DNA of 64,000 nt. Source: Beta vulgaris subsp. vulgaris (taxonomy: Eukaryota > Streptophyta > Magnoliopsida > Caryophyllales > Amaranthaceae). The translations under genes were made by a program, and so were the position numbers. The stretch lies in the NCBI RefSeq assembly GCF_026745355.1, contig NC_079203.1, positions 56,282,141 to 56,346,140 of the forward strand, written 5' to 3'. How positions within the stretch are numbered: position 1 is the stretch's first letter; each line of letters opens with the position of its first letter. Shown here piece after piece: positions 11,965 through 23,260 of the stretch. The notes under the pieces were generated by a model. It saw nothing but the letters and a program-made list of their open reading frames with translations, ran no database searches and was not told the DNA's origin.

Positions 11965-12420
11965 GTAGGGTATATTTTTTGGATGGGTGGGGAGGAAAAA
12001 TAAAGGGTGGAAGAGACACAAAGAAGGTTTAGATCTAGTAAAGTTATTGTGTTTTGTGAAGAATTGAAAAATGTATGTTCCTAAAGATAGGAGTTAGCTC
12101 AAGTGGGTAGAGCGCTCCCCCTTGGCCCTTGAGGTCAGGGGTTCGATCCTTACCCCCAATATTATGTTGGGTATTTCCTGTGCATGTTATGCATGACTTG
12201 CCAGCCATTGGTGTTTCCTACAGGCTAGTAGCCTTGTAGGGGTTAGTCCTTGGGCTAACTTAATTTCCTAAAAAAAAAAAAAAAAAAATGTATGTTCCTA
12301 TTCATAACATCATTCTTATTATATCCAGAAATTCGTGTGTTACTTATTACTTCCCTCCCTGAAATTAAATAGTTTGATTTTTTATTTGTTTACTAGCTCC
12401 CGACATGCAAAGGCACATTT
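11965..12420 (-). promoter_or_regulatory. Orphan copy of acetyltransferase promoter and 5' leader
   Basis: Resembles 4935-5175, the leader and promoter of the minus-strand acetyltransferase, but stops about 17 bp short of where the ATG would be, and no coding sequence follows. The TATA box is altered (minus-strand GTTATGAATAGG near 12300). A SINE (12084-12283) interrupts it. Confidence 0.65.
12084..12283 (+). mobile_element. tRNA-derived SINE (family 2)
   Basis: Contains pol III box A (TAGCTCAAGTGGGTAGAGCG), box B (GGTTCGATCC), an unrelated body and a poly-A tail. Flanked by the direct repeat AAAAATGTATGTTCCTA (12067-12083 and 12284-12300). The tRNA-like head does not fold as a complete tRNA gene and the A tail marks a retroposon. 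Confidence 0.88.
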
Positions 12421-12900
12421 TTTAATTATTAATAATTATTTTTAAAATTCTTTATTAGTGGTGGATGATTTACTCAATAAATAGATTTAGCTATATTTTT
12501 GAAAATCTCATCAGTGAAGTATAAGGTTTAACAAGATTGCACTTTAACTTATACATGAATTATAAAATATGGCCAAAGTTATAACTACTTTTTTGTATTG
12601 GTTTAAATAGTTATTATCACCCAAAACTCTTTATTATAATTTTAAAACACACTAAAACATATTGATAGACGAGTTTAATTCATTATTAGATAAATGTGCA
12701 GTCTTTAGGGCTGCATATAAGAAGCTAAAATAGAAGAAAAAAAAATGAATTAATTAATCATTTATTGCATCGATTGACACATAATTTTTCCATAAATCAC
12801 AATATATTCACATTTAAGGTAATTTTTCGATAAATCACAATATATTCACATAATAACCAATTGTAAGTTACAAATTTTTTGTGTAAATTACAAAGTTATT
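12421..12900. other. Non-genic duplicated upstream region
   Basis: Resembles 6720-7370 (direct) and about 61830-62225 (inverted), the far upstream region of the acetyltransferase copies. No gene. Confidence 0.55.
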
Positions 12901-13580
12901 TCAATTTTGTTTATCACATGTAACTCCTTTATCGTCAAAGGATATTCTGGCTTGCAGCTGCTCATGTTCCTCTTTTCCCTTCTTAACCATTCGTTGCTCA
13001 TGGGATCGAAGAGACCCATTTAATTCATTGATTGTCATTGAATCTGAGTCCTTATTTGACAATTTGATAGCAACAACTACATGGCTAAAATCAAAATTAA
13101 GCAAACGCACTATATTTTCTACTAAGCCAGAATCTTCTATCGATTCTCCAAGCCTCTTCATTTGATTCATAACGTTTAATAAAACTCTTGGGATATAATT
13201 TGAGATGGATTCTTTCTCTAACATCTCAAGTTTTTCAAATTCTCCTCTTAGAGTTTGAAGACGAACCTTTTTTACTCCCTCAAAGGCGTTTTGTAGAGTT
13301 TCCCATGCTTGTTTGGAACTAGTTGCATTAGCAACTTTCTCAAACATATATCATCATCCAAAACTTGATGGATGACTGTAAGTGCATTATGATTCTTTTT
13401 CCTCTCATTATCCAATGCTTCTTTCTCCGTTTGGTTTAACTTAGACTCATCTTCGGGTCCTGTATAACCTTTTCTCAACGATCTCCAAGAATTGTTGTCA
13501 TACGTAGCACCCATTTGTCATAATTTTCTTTCGTAAGTTTAGGGTACTGGAAAGCTACGACATTATTTTTTGATGTCATA
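12901..13580 (-). pseudogene. copia-type gag remnant (left)
   Basis: Two overlapping minus-strand frames encode a gag polyprotein of the UBN2/Retrotran_gag_2 kind. The first has YDNNSWRSLRKGYTGPEDES; the second has SSKQAWETLQNAFEGVKKVR then LQTLRGEFEKLEMLEKESIS. The frame changes near 13345, so the gene is broken. No zinc knuckle, protease, integrase or reverse transcriptase follows, and no LTRs were found. The same remnant lies inverted at 59690-60285, so it predates the duplication of the arms. Confidence 0.75.
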
Positions 13581-14219
13581 TTTTATGAAGTAGTTCTAGA
13601 TGATACCACTTTGTTAGAAGAAGGTGGACACTCACAACAATTCGTACAAAAGAAGAGGAAAAACACATGCACTTGAATAATATCATAAATTTCCTTACTT
13701 TGTGAGTAACAATAAAATGAACAAAATCCTACGCATTTAAAGAAAAACTTTTAACTAAGAAAATATAAGTTATCCTTTCATTTATCCCTAGAAAAACTCA
13801 TTTCTCAAAATAATGATAGCTTTCTTATTTTTCTCATGGATGCATTTCTATTTTTTTTATGAATGTCAAGTTTATTACTCTATTTTTAACAAGCCTTTGA
13901 AGATGTCTAGGCCAGACTAAAGCATGTACCAAAGAGGCATAATAGTATAGTTGAATGTTGTATGGGAAAAGATGATTTTAGGAGAGAGAATGAAGAATAA
14001 TTGGTGAAAGAGCATCAAGTATAATTATTTGGTTGAATAATCAAATCAAAAAGCTAATTTCAAGAAGCAAGTAAATGACGGGGTACAATTTTTCTAGACA
14101 AATTACGGAAAAATGTGGAACTAAGAACTATATTTTGGTACACCTAAAATGAAAATATGAACTATATTTTGGAACAGAGGGAATAATAAACTAGCTAAGG
14201 ATTAACCTATAAATTTATA
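13581..14219. other. Non-genic spacer with degenerate MITE
   Basis: About 13957-14183 is a partial copy of the MITE family at 36141-36424 (minus orientation). The remainder is AT-rich with no supportable gene. Confidence 0.45.
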
Positions 14220-14940
14220 GGGTTACTTATTTAAATTGAAAGGGCTTTTACTTATGTTTTAATACATTATATATTTCACTTAGTTTAAATAGTAACTAAT
14301 TGTTGAATCCAGCAACACTGAATTATTTTATAGTTATACTATAGAATATAATACTCTGCATGATAAAATTAGCATTTCGTTACAAGCAGAAAATAATAGC
14401 TTTATTCTTGGATAATGACTTGCACAGAATCACGAGTTCAAGACAATACATAATCATGAGTTTAACCGTCCAAGTCCATTTACAGACATTTTGATAGGAA
14501 TGTGTGTGAGTGTGACAAGCCGATAAAAGAAGGATGGCGTGAAATGCGTTTCTTCTAGAATTATTGATTTTGTTTCTTCTTTGATCTTCCACGTTAACAC
14601 GAGATTCACGCACACAACTGAGCAATTGTCCAGCAAGCACAGCAATTCCAACAAACGCCATTAAGATTTAAGGCATTACCAAGTAAGTGTTGGCCCAGTG
14701 GTGATGGGGATGCTTTGGTAGGGCGGACCCGTGTTCAAATCCCCGCAACACCCTTGGGCGAGGAATGGAACCTAACCACCCCGAACTTGGCCTCGATCCG
14801 GATGTAACCCGAAGGGTGAACCGGGTGCAAACAAAAAAAAAAAAGATTTAAGGCATTAGATTAACAATCCAATTAAACACGTCGCATGCAAGCAATTCTA
14901 ACATGTACTGGGTCATAATTTCCCAAATCTGTTGCGGGCA
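14220..14940. repeat. 1.4-kb repeat, partial copy
   Basis: Carries the two ends of the interspersed repeat (the TACTATAGAATATAATACTC region and the GATCTTCCACGTTAACACGAG region), with the middle deleted and a SINE inserted. Its partner in the right arm is near 58550-59640. Confidence 0.6.
14679..14842 (+). mobile_element. tRNA-derived SINE (family 3)
   Basis: Box A-like TGGCCCAGTGGTGATGGGG and box B-like GTGTTCAAATCCCC are followed by a GC-rich body and an A-rich tail. Flanked by AAGATTTAAGGCATTA at 14663-14678 and 14843-14858. The other repeat copies have this site uninterrupted. Confidence 0.88.
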
Positions 14941-14989
14941 ACGTTAGTAAAAATAATTTCCCAAAGCAAATTAAATTAGCACAGAAGAT

Positions 14990-15440
14990 ATTATGTCATG
15001 GGTCATAACTTTTCGGTCCACTGCAGAGCTGCTTATAACTGATAAGCGGGTAATTTGAATCGGTTGGTTCGGATTAATTAGGTGATCATATATGAGTGAA
15101 GAGTAATGATTGATATTCAATTTATTATCATATCTTAAAGACTTAAACTATTATTATAAATCAATCAATATTTGACATATTCAATCTTAGGATTAGATCA
15201 AGTCAAACATCAAGTATGGACTCAATACTCTCATATTGGTAATATGGTCTATGTGGGTATTGATAATAAATCTTATTAGGTTTAGTTTCAATCCAGCTTG
15301 TCATTCATGTCAAGTTTTTAATTTATTTCTTTTGGCATCTCCTATCGATTACTCTTATATTATACTTCCTTCATCCTATAATATAATGCTAATTTTTCAT
15401 TTTTCACGGAAATTAATGATAAGTGCATATTATAACATCC
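14990..15440. repeat. Left-arm block, split in the right arm
   Basis: Inverted partners lie at about 57215-57790 (for 14990-15265) and 54440-54600 (for 15270-15440). The two right-arm pieces are separated by about 2.6 kb containing a LINE and MITEs, so the left arm shows the pre-insertion arrangement. Confidence 0.75.
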
Positions 15441-17313
15441 CTTACTTGCATATTAGGGTGCATTCTCATGCAGCATTATGCATATTTAGGTCCCTTTTCA
15501 TAAGTTACGATGCTTTCACATGTTGTTTAGTCTTTTGATGTAATCTCAGGTACTTTGGACTGCTATTTAAGGACATGATGATTAAGGCACGTAGATGACC
15601 TTCAACACGATATACCTAGATGGAGAGTCTCATAGGAGCAAATGAGCAAAAATTAGTTTTGGTACCATGCACATGTTACATGTCACCCGGGTGTATGATG
15701 GGTGAGCTCATTATCTAGCTAGTCGCAACTAAGAAAAAACAACCGCAACAGTTCTACTAGTCAGTGACGAAAGTGAATATCATTCATGACTGTGATATGA
15801 TAAGATCATGATATGGTCGAGTGTTAATTAATTACGTGAGTTTCAATCAGACATACAACTAATAAATAAATGAGTAAGTCTAATCGGGTGTAACATGTTA
15901 CACCATAACTTATTGTGTGACAAAACCTCACACGTATATAATGACACATACCCCAACAAAAATAATGTGGACTATGCAAATAATAACGGGAATATGACGT
16001 CATTGTGTCATCTTTTGCATGTCATTTGATTTTTTTTTTTTAATAAAAAAAGCGTTGATTTATGGGTTGTTACACCATAACTTATGACATAACAGTTATA
16101 CCTTGGATCAAAAAAAAAAAAACACTTATACCCAAGAATTCCTATAAACGAATTGTTTTGGAGACAAAGGATCCGTTTCATATCCTATCCCAAATTACAT
16201 AACTATGTTTCACTTGATTTGATCAATCTCTTAGCTGTCTTAGGTGGCTGGAAATTTTATGCACGATTAATTTGAAGAATAATGCTAAGAGATTGGAACC
16301 TTATGTAGCAAAGAATTCGGAACTAAAATATTTCTGAAATCGGAGGTTGACTAAAACTAATTGCCTGTTGATAGAGAATATATTCTCCGCGACTCTGTCA
16401 CCTACTATAATCCGTGATTTTGCGGAAGCAACGTATAAAGATTATATACCATAGAATTTTATCAATTATGTTATTAAGGTTTTGTGAATGGGAAAAGTCA
16501 TCAACCAAATCTCATTAAACGGTAAAGTATATATATATGCGACCTAATATTAAGAAATCATACTGAGCTAAAATTCCTAACAACATTGCAGATAGGTTTA
16601 CTAACTAGACTAAACTCCTTATTAACATAATATTCCAATATATGTCGTCTTCACCCGGCCACTTCAACATAATTGAAAATGCAGTACTTCACCAGTTCAC
16701 CTTAGACCTTACCGTTGATTACATAACAATGCAATTTACACATGTTCACACTCTGGCTGGAATTGAAAATACGCACAATCGCGGCAATCAGATTTCGCTA
16801 ATTTAAATATCTAACAATATAATTATATGCTTTTTTGCTGATGATACACTTGTAATTTTGCTATAAATAAAGTTCTCGTTGAAGTTTGCAAGTGTACCCC
16901 ATCTCTTTAGCTTTTCTTGTACAAGAAACTATTGGCGCATATCCGGTATGGGCCAACAATGTCTATATCGGGGTATGTTGGTAATTTTTCCGGAAAAAGA
17001 CAAAAAAAGTTAATTTAATGGCAATTTACACAATAACTTTGATCATGTAGGAGAGAAATCAGATCAACTAATTATATGAATCAGATCAACTACAATGTGA
17101 ATCAGATCAACTATGATGTGAATCAACATTTTTTTTGTTATGTAAAAACCCAAAAAAAAAATCTATTTATTTGCAACTTTGCCACGATATGGACAAACAG
17201 GGTCCATACCGATATGCAACGCTCTTTCTTATACTAGCTCAATTGAGTGAAAAAGTAATTTGTATGATATGTGAGATTCTTGAAAAGAGACAATTGTGCT
17301 AGATTTGGTGGGT
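15441..17313. other. Non-genic spacer
   Basis: AT-rich. A short inverted pair TGTTACACCATAACTTAT occurs near 15895 and 16070. No gene or well-bounded element is supported. Confidence 0.45.
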
Positions 17314-18167
17314 CAGGGGCGGATCCAGCGTGGGTTCAACTGAACCACGTGGATCCGGGACAAAATTACGAAAACTGGGCAAACCAAATGATATAATATA
17401 TACTAAATACAGCGGAATACATTATTGAAAAACATTGTAGATCAGCGGTAAGCTACTTGCTACAATATTGTTTGAGATTTCGCTCAATAGTCTCATGTTT
17501 CGAATCCTGGTAGTTTAGTTTGTCTATTTTTTTTGTTTTTTTTCTTTTTTATAGTTGGCTTTTTTTTTTTTTTCCTTTTTTATCCTCCCTTAATCCCTCT
17601 TGGCTTATGCATTAAATCCTTGGTCTTTTTTTTTTATCCTCTCTTTTGGCTTAGTGCATTATATTTTGGTCTTTCTTTTCCTTTTTTTTTTATCCTCCCT
17701 TTATTTTTTTAAGCTCTCTTTTTTATCTATAAATCTGTCCCTGACTTCCTCCCACCAAGTATAAATATTGTAAAAGCTAATGAATTTAATTAATTTACAT
17801 TCTCTTTTTGTCTACGTCATGTTTGTGCTAGATAGTTTTTAGAGTTTCATACTTTGTTATACATATAAGTATATAACTTAATTGATAAGTTAATTTAATG
17901 AAAAAAGTTTTAATAGTTAATACACGTTTCGTAGTTTGTATAACTCTATAGCTTGTTGATAAATTAAGCCTTTCATTACTACAAGAAATTATTTTATTTT
18001 TTTTGTAATGATGTAATTAAGAATGAAAGCCTCATCAAGTATAATTGTTGAAAGTTTTTTTTTTCCTTTTCTTTAAAAAATTGCAATTTCAAATAGAAAA
18101 ATTTAATTTGGATTTTACATTAAATTTATTCCGAACCCACGTGGCCCAATTCCTGGATCCGCTACTG
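17314..18167. mobile_element. hAT-like non-autonomous element
   Basis: Left end CAGGGGCGGATCCAG; right end complementary, reading CAGTAGCGGATCCAG on the minus strand. Both continue into ACGTGG-containing subterminal sequence. Flanked by GGTGGGT (17307-17313 and 18168-18174), close to an 8-bp hAT duplication. The interior is T-rich and non-coding. Confidence 0.75.
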
Positions 18168-18470
18168 GGTGGGTACAATAACAGCTAGAAGTTGTCTCGT
18201 TATTTGTTTTACTAAAAAAAATCGCAATTAATATAATAGCAAATCAATTTCCACCAAAGTTAAAACACTTTCGGGGAAAAGCTACAATAGCAAATGATAT
18301 ATCATTCCAGTAGTTTTGTGAAAAATTGCAGTACTTCTGTTTTTGGCTGTGTTGATTTCTTTCACAGTGCTAGTTTTTCACCTTTTATTTTTCCTTCCTT
18401 TATTTCTACTGATTGATAGATCTTAGGTGAATTCTTTGTCCTGTAATAATGTAGAGTTGGTAATGTAGTG

Positions 18471-18478
18471 TATAAATA
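18471..18478 (+). promoter_or_regulatory. TATA box of left decarboxylase
   Basis: TATAAATA about 160 bp before the proposed ATG. The region holding it (about 18320-18580) has no counterpart upstream of the right-arm copy. Confidence 0.55.
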
Positions 18479-18638
18479 TCTCTCTAGGTTGTATGTGTCG
18501 TCTTTGAGGCAGAATAACATTCTTGCACAGAAATACAAAAGAACAGAAAACACAAAACTCGAGTCTTGGTTTCTTCAAGTTTCATTAATAACTGGTTATA
18601 GTTTTTTTGTTCTTCTGGACAACGAGTGATAAAAAGCT

Positions 18639-21600
18639 ATGGTGCTATCAATATTCAGTGCCCACGCTACCCCAAAAATATTCTGCAGTATTAATGTAAG
18701 TGTAGCTCCTGATCGGGCAATGTTAACTCGCCAGAAATAAAACATTAAAAAACTATTAGAACTGATAAGTTGGATTCCACTATTTATTAATTTCTATTAG
18801 TATTGGGTTGTTGACCGACTGAGTAGATAAAGTTTTTTCCCTCCTGATCCCCTCAATGAAAGACGTTCATTCAATTCAAGTTTAATATTGAAAATTTTGA
18901 CATTGAAGTTGCTATATTACAATCATTTTGCAGGAGAATATCACACATGATGGGCCAAAGATTAAGCAAGATGATGTGCTGGAAGGACGAGGGGTAAGCA
19001 CAACTTAATTTTCAGAATGATGATGCAAAAATTATTGATGGTTTATTTTATTATTCTTGTTCCACAAAATTTCATTTGATGTCTCTCTGTTTTCGATATA
19101 ATGGACAAAAATTCTTAAAATTTACATGGGGATCTCCAATTCTCCATCTGTTACTAAAAATCTTTTACCTCTTATTGTTTGCTCAATTTGTTTTTCTTGA
19201 GGTTAAAGTTCGAAAAGTTTAACTAGCTATATACTGTATCATACTTCCTACATTTCATTTTAATCTATACGTTTTGATATTTCATACTATTTACAAATTT
19301 CACTTTGACCATTATTTGTGATTTATATGCGGATGAAAATATAGTCATGTGGGATCTGGTTAGATTTATCATAACATGTATTTTGTTAATATGTACTTTT
19401 TATAATTTTTTCAAATATAAAACTAAAGATATGTGTCCTCGAAGTTTTGCATTGACGTGCATGAAAAGTGTAAGTGTGTAGATTAAAATGAAACTAAGGG
19501 AGTATATAGGGCAATAGGAGTAGGAAACGGAAAAAAAAGATGTAACTACCTCATTAATTATAAAAATAGAAAGATAAAAGAGTCACAACAATAAGAAAAC
19601 TGTGGGATTTTACTATACATTTAGTTACTTCTCTCTTAATTAAATTGTTTAAATAATATTTAAAATTCTTGACTTAATGGAATAAATTGATTAAAAATTT
19701 AAATATCTGTGATTTATTAGAAGTAATTAGCATTTAATTTAAGTTTCTTCATGTTTTCGCACACATAATCTCTATTATATAAGGGAAGGGGGAGTAATGG
19801 TGTCCTCTTTTGAAATGCCTATTTTGCCCCCTTCCCTTTCTAAATTACAAAAGTAATGTCAAAATCAAAATCGGCACTCAAAGAAAACTACCGAAAATTA
19901 ATTTACAACACTCACTCACAAATCACTTAAAAGAAGAAACTTCATAAATCACTTATACAATTGAGAAAATCACGTTATAAAAATCACGCAAATCACTCAA
20001 ATTAATCAGGAAACTTTATTAAAACTTAAAATTAACATACAAACTAAAACTAATAACCTAGAACGTTAATACATACAAAAACATTTACAAAAATTTACTT
20101 ACAAATTACTATTCTCAAGAACCATTCACAATTAATGGTGGGTCATGATAAAAATAGAGGTGTATTTGTAGTGAAATCGGAATTTAGAAGTTAGACAATG
20201 AAAAAAATTATTTACTTTTTTATAGTGTTTAGAATTTAGAAGTTAGTACTGTACTTAATTCAAAAATCAACTAAAAAATTATAATATTAGAAATCATAAA
20301 TATATAAATTCAATAAAATTTCTATTTTGTTCATAGAATTTAACTTTGAAAAGTAAAAAAAAAAAGACAAAATAATGGTGAGAGACTTAAGTGACAGAAA
20401 CTAGATCAATCAAATTTTGCAACTAAAAACAATTATACTTCATATGTCTAATGTTCAAATTTTAACTCTTATGCCGAAGAAAATCGAGTTTCTGTTTCGA
20501 AAAAATTTCAAGCACGCATCGCGTGCAAAAATTTCTAGTGTACAAATAAGCTAAGGCTAGTATTTAATCAACATATACTACTCTACATATAGGTGTCATT
20601 TGCTTTGTAACTTTAAAAATCGGAGATGTTGAGGTGGTGGAGTAGTGATATTCCTTCTCACCTCGCATCACATCTATTTCATTTATAATGTGTAATTAAC
20701 ACTTTCTCTTTTTATAGTATTATCGTATTGAGCCTTCTAAATGGCACAATTCCCCTCCATTAGTGAATGCACTGAAAGCTGCGGCTGAAGATAATGTGGC
20801 AATGTTCGGCTTTCCTGGACACAACAGAGGTCGAGTAGCTCCACTGCCAATGATTCAGCTCATTGGTGAAAGGTCATTCCTTCATGACATATCTGAGGTG
20901 GACAGCCTCTATACACCGCAAGGGCCTATATTGGAAGCACAAAAGCAAGCAGCAGAAGTATTTGGAGCATCAAAGACATGGTTTCTTGTTGGAGGTACAA
21001 CTTGTGGAATTCATGCAGCTATAATGGGTGCTTGTAGTCCTGGAGACACCTTAATTCTACCTCGAAATTCTCACACAGCAGCAATATCTGCAATGGTCTT
21101 ATCAGGGGTGGTACCTAAGTATATATTTCCTGACTATGATTTTGATTGGGATATGCCTACTACAATCTCTCCATCTCAGGCAAGTAACTTCTCTTGTATA
21201 TGATTTTGACGACATTATGGCTCCGTTTGGTAGGGTGTAAAACGTTTTTCCGGAAAATTGTTTTCCTCTATTTTCAATTTTACATTGTTTGGTTGGCAAA
21301 AGAGTGTAAAACCATTTTCCCTTAGGGTAAAATTACTCTCCCAATGATGGAAAACCATTTTCCTTTCAAAGTGAAGGGAAAACTATTTTCCTTATCTCTC
21401 TTGTATATTTTCTCACTACCTCCTTACTTTCCCTTTCATTTCCCTTTCATTTCATCATTTTCCTTACATGAAACCAAACAACGGAAAACTAATTTTGGAA
21501 TTGTGTTTTCCATTGTAAATTGTTTTCCATGAAAATCATTTTACACTGAAAATGTTTTACGCCCTACCAAACGAAGCCTATGTTTTCTGTACGTTCGAGT

Positions 21601-23123
21601 ATCATATAGAATTTGTTATGTCTTTGAAATGGTCACAAATGTTAAAGATGATATAATGATACTACCTATAAAGGTAAATTTATCATATGCTAAAATGCTC
21701 TGCGGTTAAGCATGTTTGGCTGAGAGTCCGGGGGTGGATCGATGGACCAATGCTGAATTTTTCCTAGGCGTGGGACATTTATGGTCATTGATTTGCTAAC
21801 AACTCATAGCTCATGAAAGTTGGCCGGGGTGTTACGGTATATTTGGATTGTTTTTTTTTTTTTCTTTGATTCATATGAGCCACGAAGGCGGTACAAAGAA
21901 GGGGAGGGGGATTCATATGAGCCACGAAGGCGGTACAAAGCACCTCAATCTTAACCACTAGGCCAAGACATCCTTGGTGTATATTTGGATTGATGTGTGT
22001 TATATTCTCTCTGTTTTCCTAAAAGTGACTTGGTTATTTCTATTTTTTGGTACTCATTTCCTCTAATGGAGAGATAATTCTACTACAGGTGAAAAGAGCA
22101 ATTGAGGAATTGAAATCAGAAGGCCGAAAACCCGGAGCTGTTTTCATTACTTCCCCTACTTATCAAGGACTATGCCTCAATATAAAAGCGATCTCTGAGC
22201 TATGCAACCTACATAATATTCCTCTTATTGTAGATGAAGCTCACGGTGCTCACTTCAAATTTCACCCATCTCTTCCGTTGTCGGCCCTCGAGCAAGGTGC
22301 AGATGTGGTTGTTCAATCCACACATAAAGTTCTTTCTTCTCTTAGTCAATCATCTATGTTACATGTATCCGATAATAATATCGTAGACAAGGATAAAATC
22401 AGTAGATGCCTTCAAAGCCTTCAGAGCACTAGTCCAAGTCCCCTGCTTTTAGCTTCACTAGATGCTACTACAACTCAACTAAAAGAACATTCAGCAAGTA
22501 TTTTTAACAATGCAATTAATTTAGCAATGGAAGCTAAAAACACAATCAAACAAATTCCAGGAATTACATATGATTTCCCTAACATTGACCCTTTACGTGC
22601 TACTTTTGGTGTCTATGATCTTGGTGTTTCCGGATATGAAGCTGATGACTTCTTATTTATGGATCAAAAGGTAATCTCCGAGCTCTCTGCGCCGCGATAT
22701 CTCACAGTTATGATTCCACCAGGAACTTGTAGGGAGCACATCAATAGGCTAATCTTAGGATTTAAGCATTTATCATCATCGTCATCGTTCATCCAACATC
22801 AAAGGAAGAATGAAATAAAGCACGTTGATGTAAATATTAACATGTGGAAGGATATTGACATGAAATTAAGTCCACGAGAGGCATTCTTTGCCAAGAAAAA
22901 GAAGGTAGATGTTAAAGATGCAGTCGGAAAAATATGTGGTGAGTTGATATGTCCATTTCCACCTGGTATTCCTATTACTGCTCCGGGTGAAGTGATATCA
23001 GAAAGAGTTATAGATATTTTACTGCAATTTAAAGATGATGGTGCCAAAGTGGTTGGAGCTTGTGATCCTCTTCTTTCTTCTATACTTGTATGTGATACAG
23101 ATACTACATCCGTTTCTTTTTAA
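18639..23123 (+). CDS. Bacterial-type Orn/Lys/Arg decarboxylase (left, intact copy)
   Basis: A PLP enzyme of fold type I that decarboxylates a basic amino acid to a diamine or agmatine. It is unrelated in fold to the usual plant ODC/ADC. Proposed exons: 18639-18695, 18934-18993, 20718-21179, 22089-23123, giving 537 residues in frame. Exons 1-2 are supported by matching exons in the right copy. FPGHNRGR is at about 71-78. The PLP pocket has VDEAHGAHF (D242, H245) and QSTHKVL with the Schiff-base lysine K273. The C-terminal family domain spans about 456-529 (FPPGIPITAPGEVI). Intron 3 uses a GC donor (CAG/GCAAGT). The family's usual HKS after PRNS is HTA here (residues 158-160). The last six residues and the stop codon come from a MITE. 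Introns hold a MITE, a Helitron, a foldback MITE, a Cassandra-like LTR and a SINE. Substrate (Orn, Lys or Arg) cannot be told, and the short N-terminus gives no clear plastid signal. Confidence 0.85.
19244..19502. mobile_element. Degenerate Stowaway-like MITE in decarboxylase intron 2
   Basis: Ends resemble CTTCCTACAT and CTAAGGGAG with TA flanks. The body matches the MITE at 6860-7114. Confidence 0.7.
19769..20538 (+). mobile_element. Helitron in decarboxylase intron 2
   Basis: Starts TCTCTATTATATAAGGG after A and ends with hairpin GCACGCATCGCGTGC, then AAAAATTTCTAG before T. 770 bp, no coding capacity. A close relative lies inverted at 25403-26141. Confidence 0.85.
21219..21578. mobile_element. 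Foldback MITE in decarboxylase intron 3
   Basis: A 360-bp element with roughly 30-bp inverted ends (GGCTCCGTTTGGTAGGG and GGCTTCGTTTGGTAGGG) and 3-bp flanks TAT/TAT, compatible with a PIF/Harbinger-type MITE. Absent from the right-arm intron. Confidence 0.75.
21697..21836 (+). mobile_element. Cassandra-like LTR relic with 5S rRNA-like segment
   Basis: GCTCTGCGGTTAAGCATG followed by TTTGGCTGAGAGT resembles the 3' half of 5S rRNA. It is followed by sequence ending GGGGTGTTAC, like LTRs of the Cassandra TRIM family. The same relic lies in intron 3 of the right copy (41409-41590). Confidence 0.6.
21851..21978 (-). mobile_element. SINE family 1, rearranged copy
   Basis: The minus-strand head has box A (TGGCCTAGTGGTTAAGA) and poly-T lies at the low-coordinate end. 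Flanked by GTATATTTGGATTG (21837-21850 and 21979-21992). A roughly 30-bp body segment (GATTCATATGAGCCACGAAG..) occurs twice and the box B region is missing. Related to 46223-46351. Confidence 0.82.
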
Positions 23124-23260
23124 TAGTTACACTTACATTTTTACACATGTCGATACACTACTTTGGGCCTTTATATCTCTAATTTTGTATTTGTAGAAAA
23201 TATAAAAAGTTGATATTTTCTAAAAGTACGTATCAAATAAGATCCCACATGACTATATTT
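23104..23260. mobile_element. Truncated Stowaway-like MITE forming the decarboxylase 3' end
   Basis: Starts CTACATCCGTTTCTTTTTAA directly after TA and matches the first part of the complete MITE at 57442-57699. The far half is missing. It overlaps the last codons of the left decarboxylase and supplies its stop. Confidence 0.75.

Noticed and set aside
12090..12160. Possible tRNA gene with boxes A and B (also 14690-14750, 46230-46300)
   Set aside because: Each lies at the head of a SINE with an A tail and target duplication, and the tRNA fold is incomplete.
22799..23047. Minus-strand frame over decarboxylase exon 4
   Set aside because: Shadow frame; the sense strand carries the family domain.
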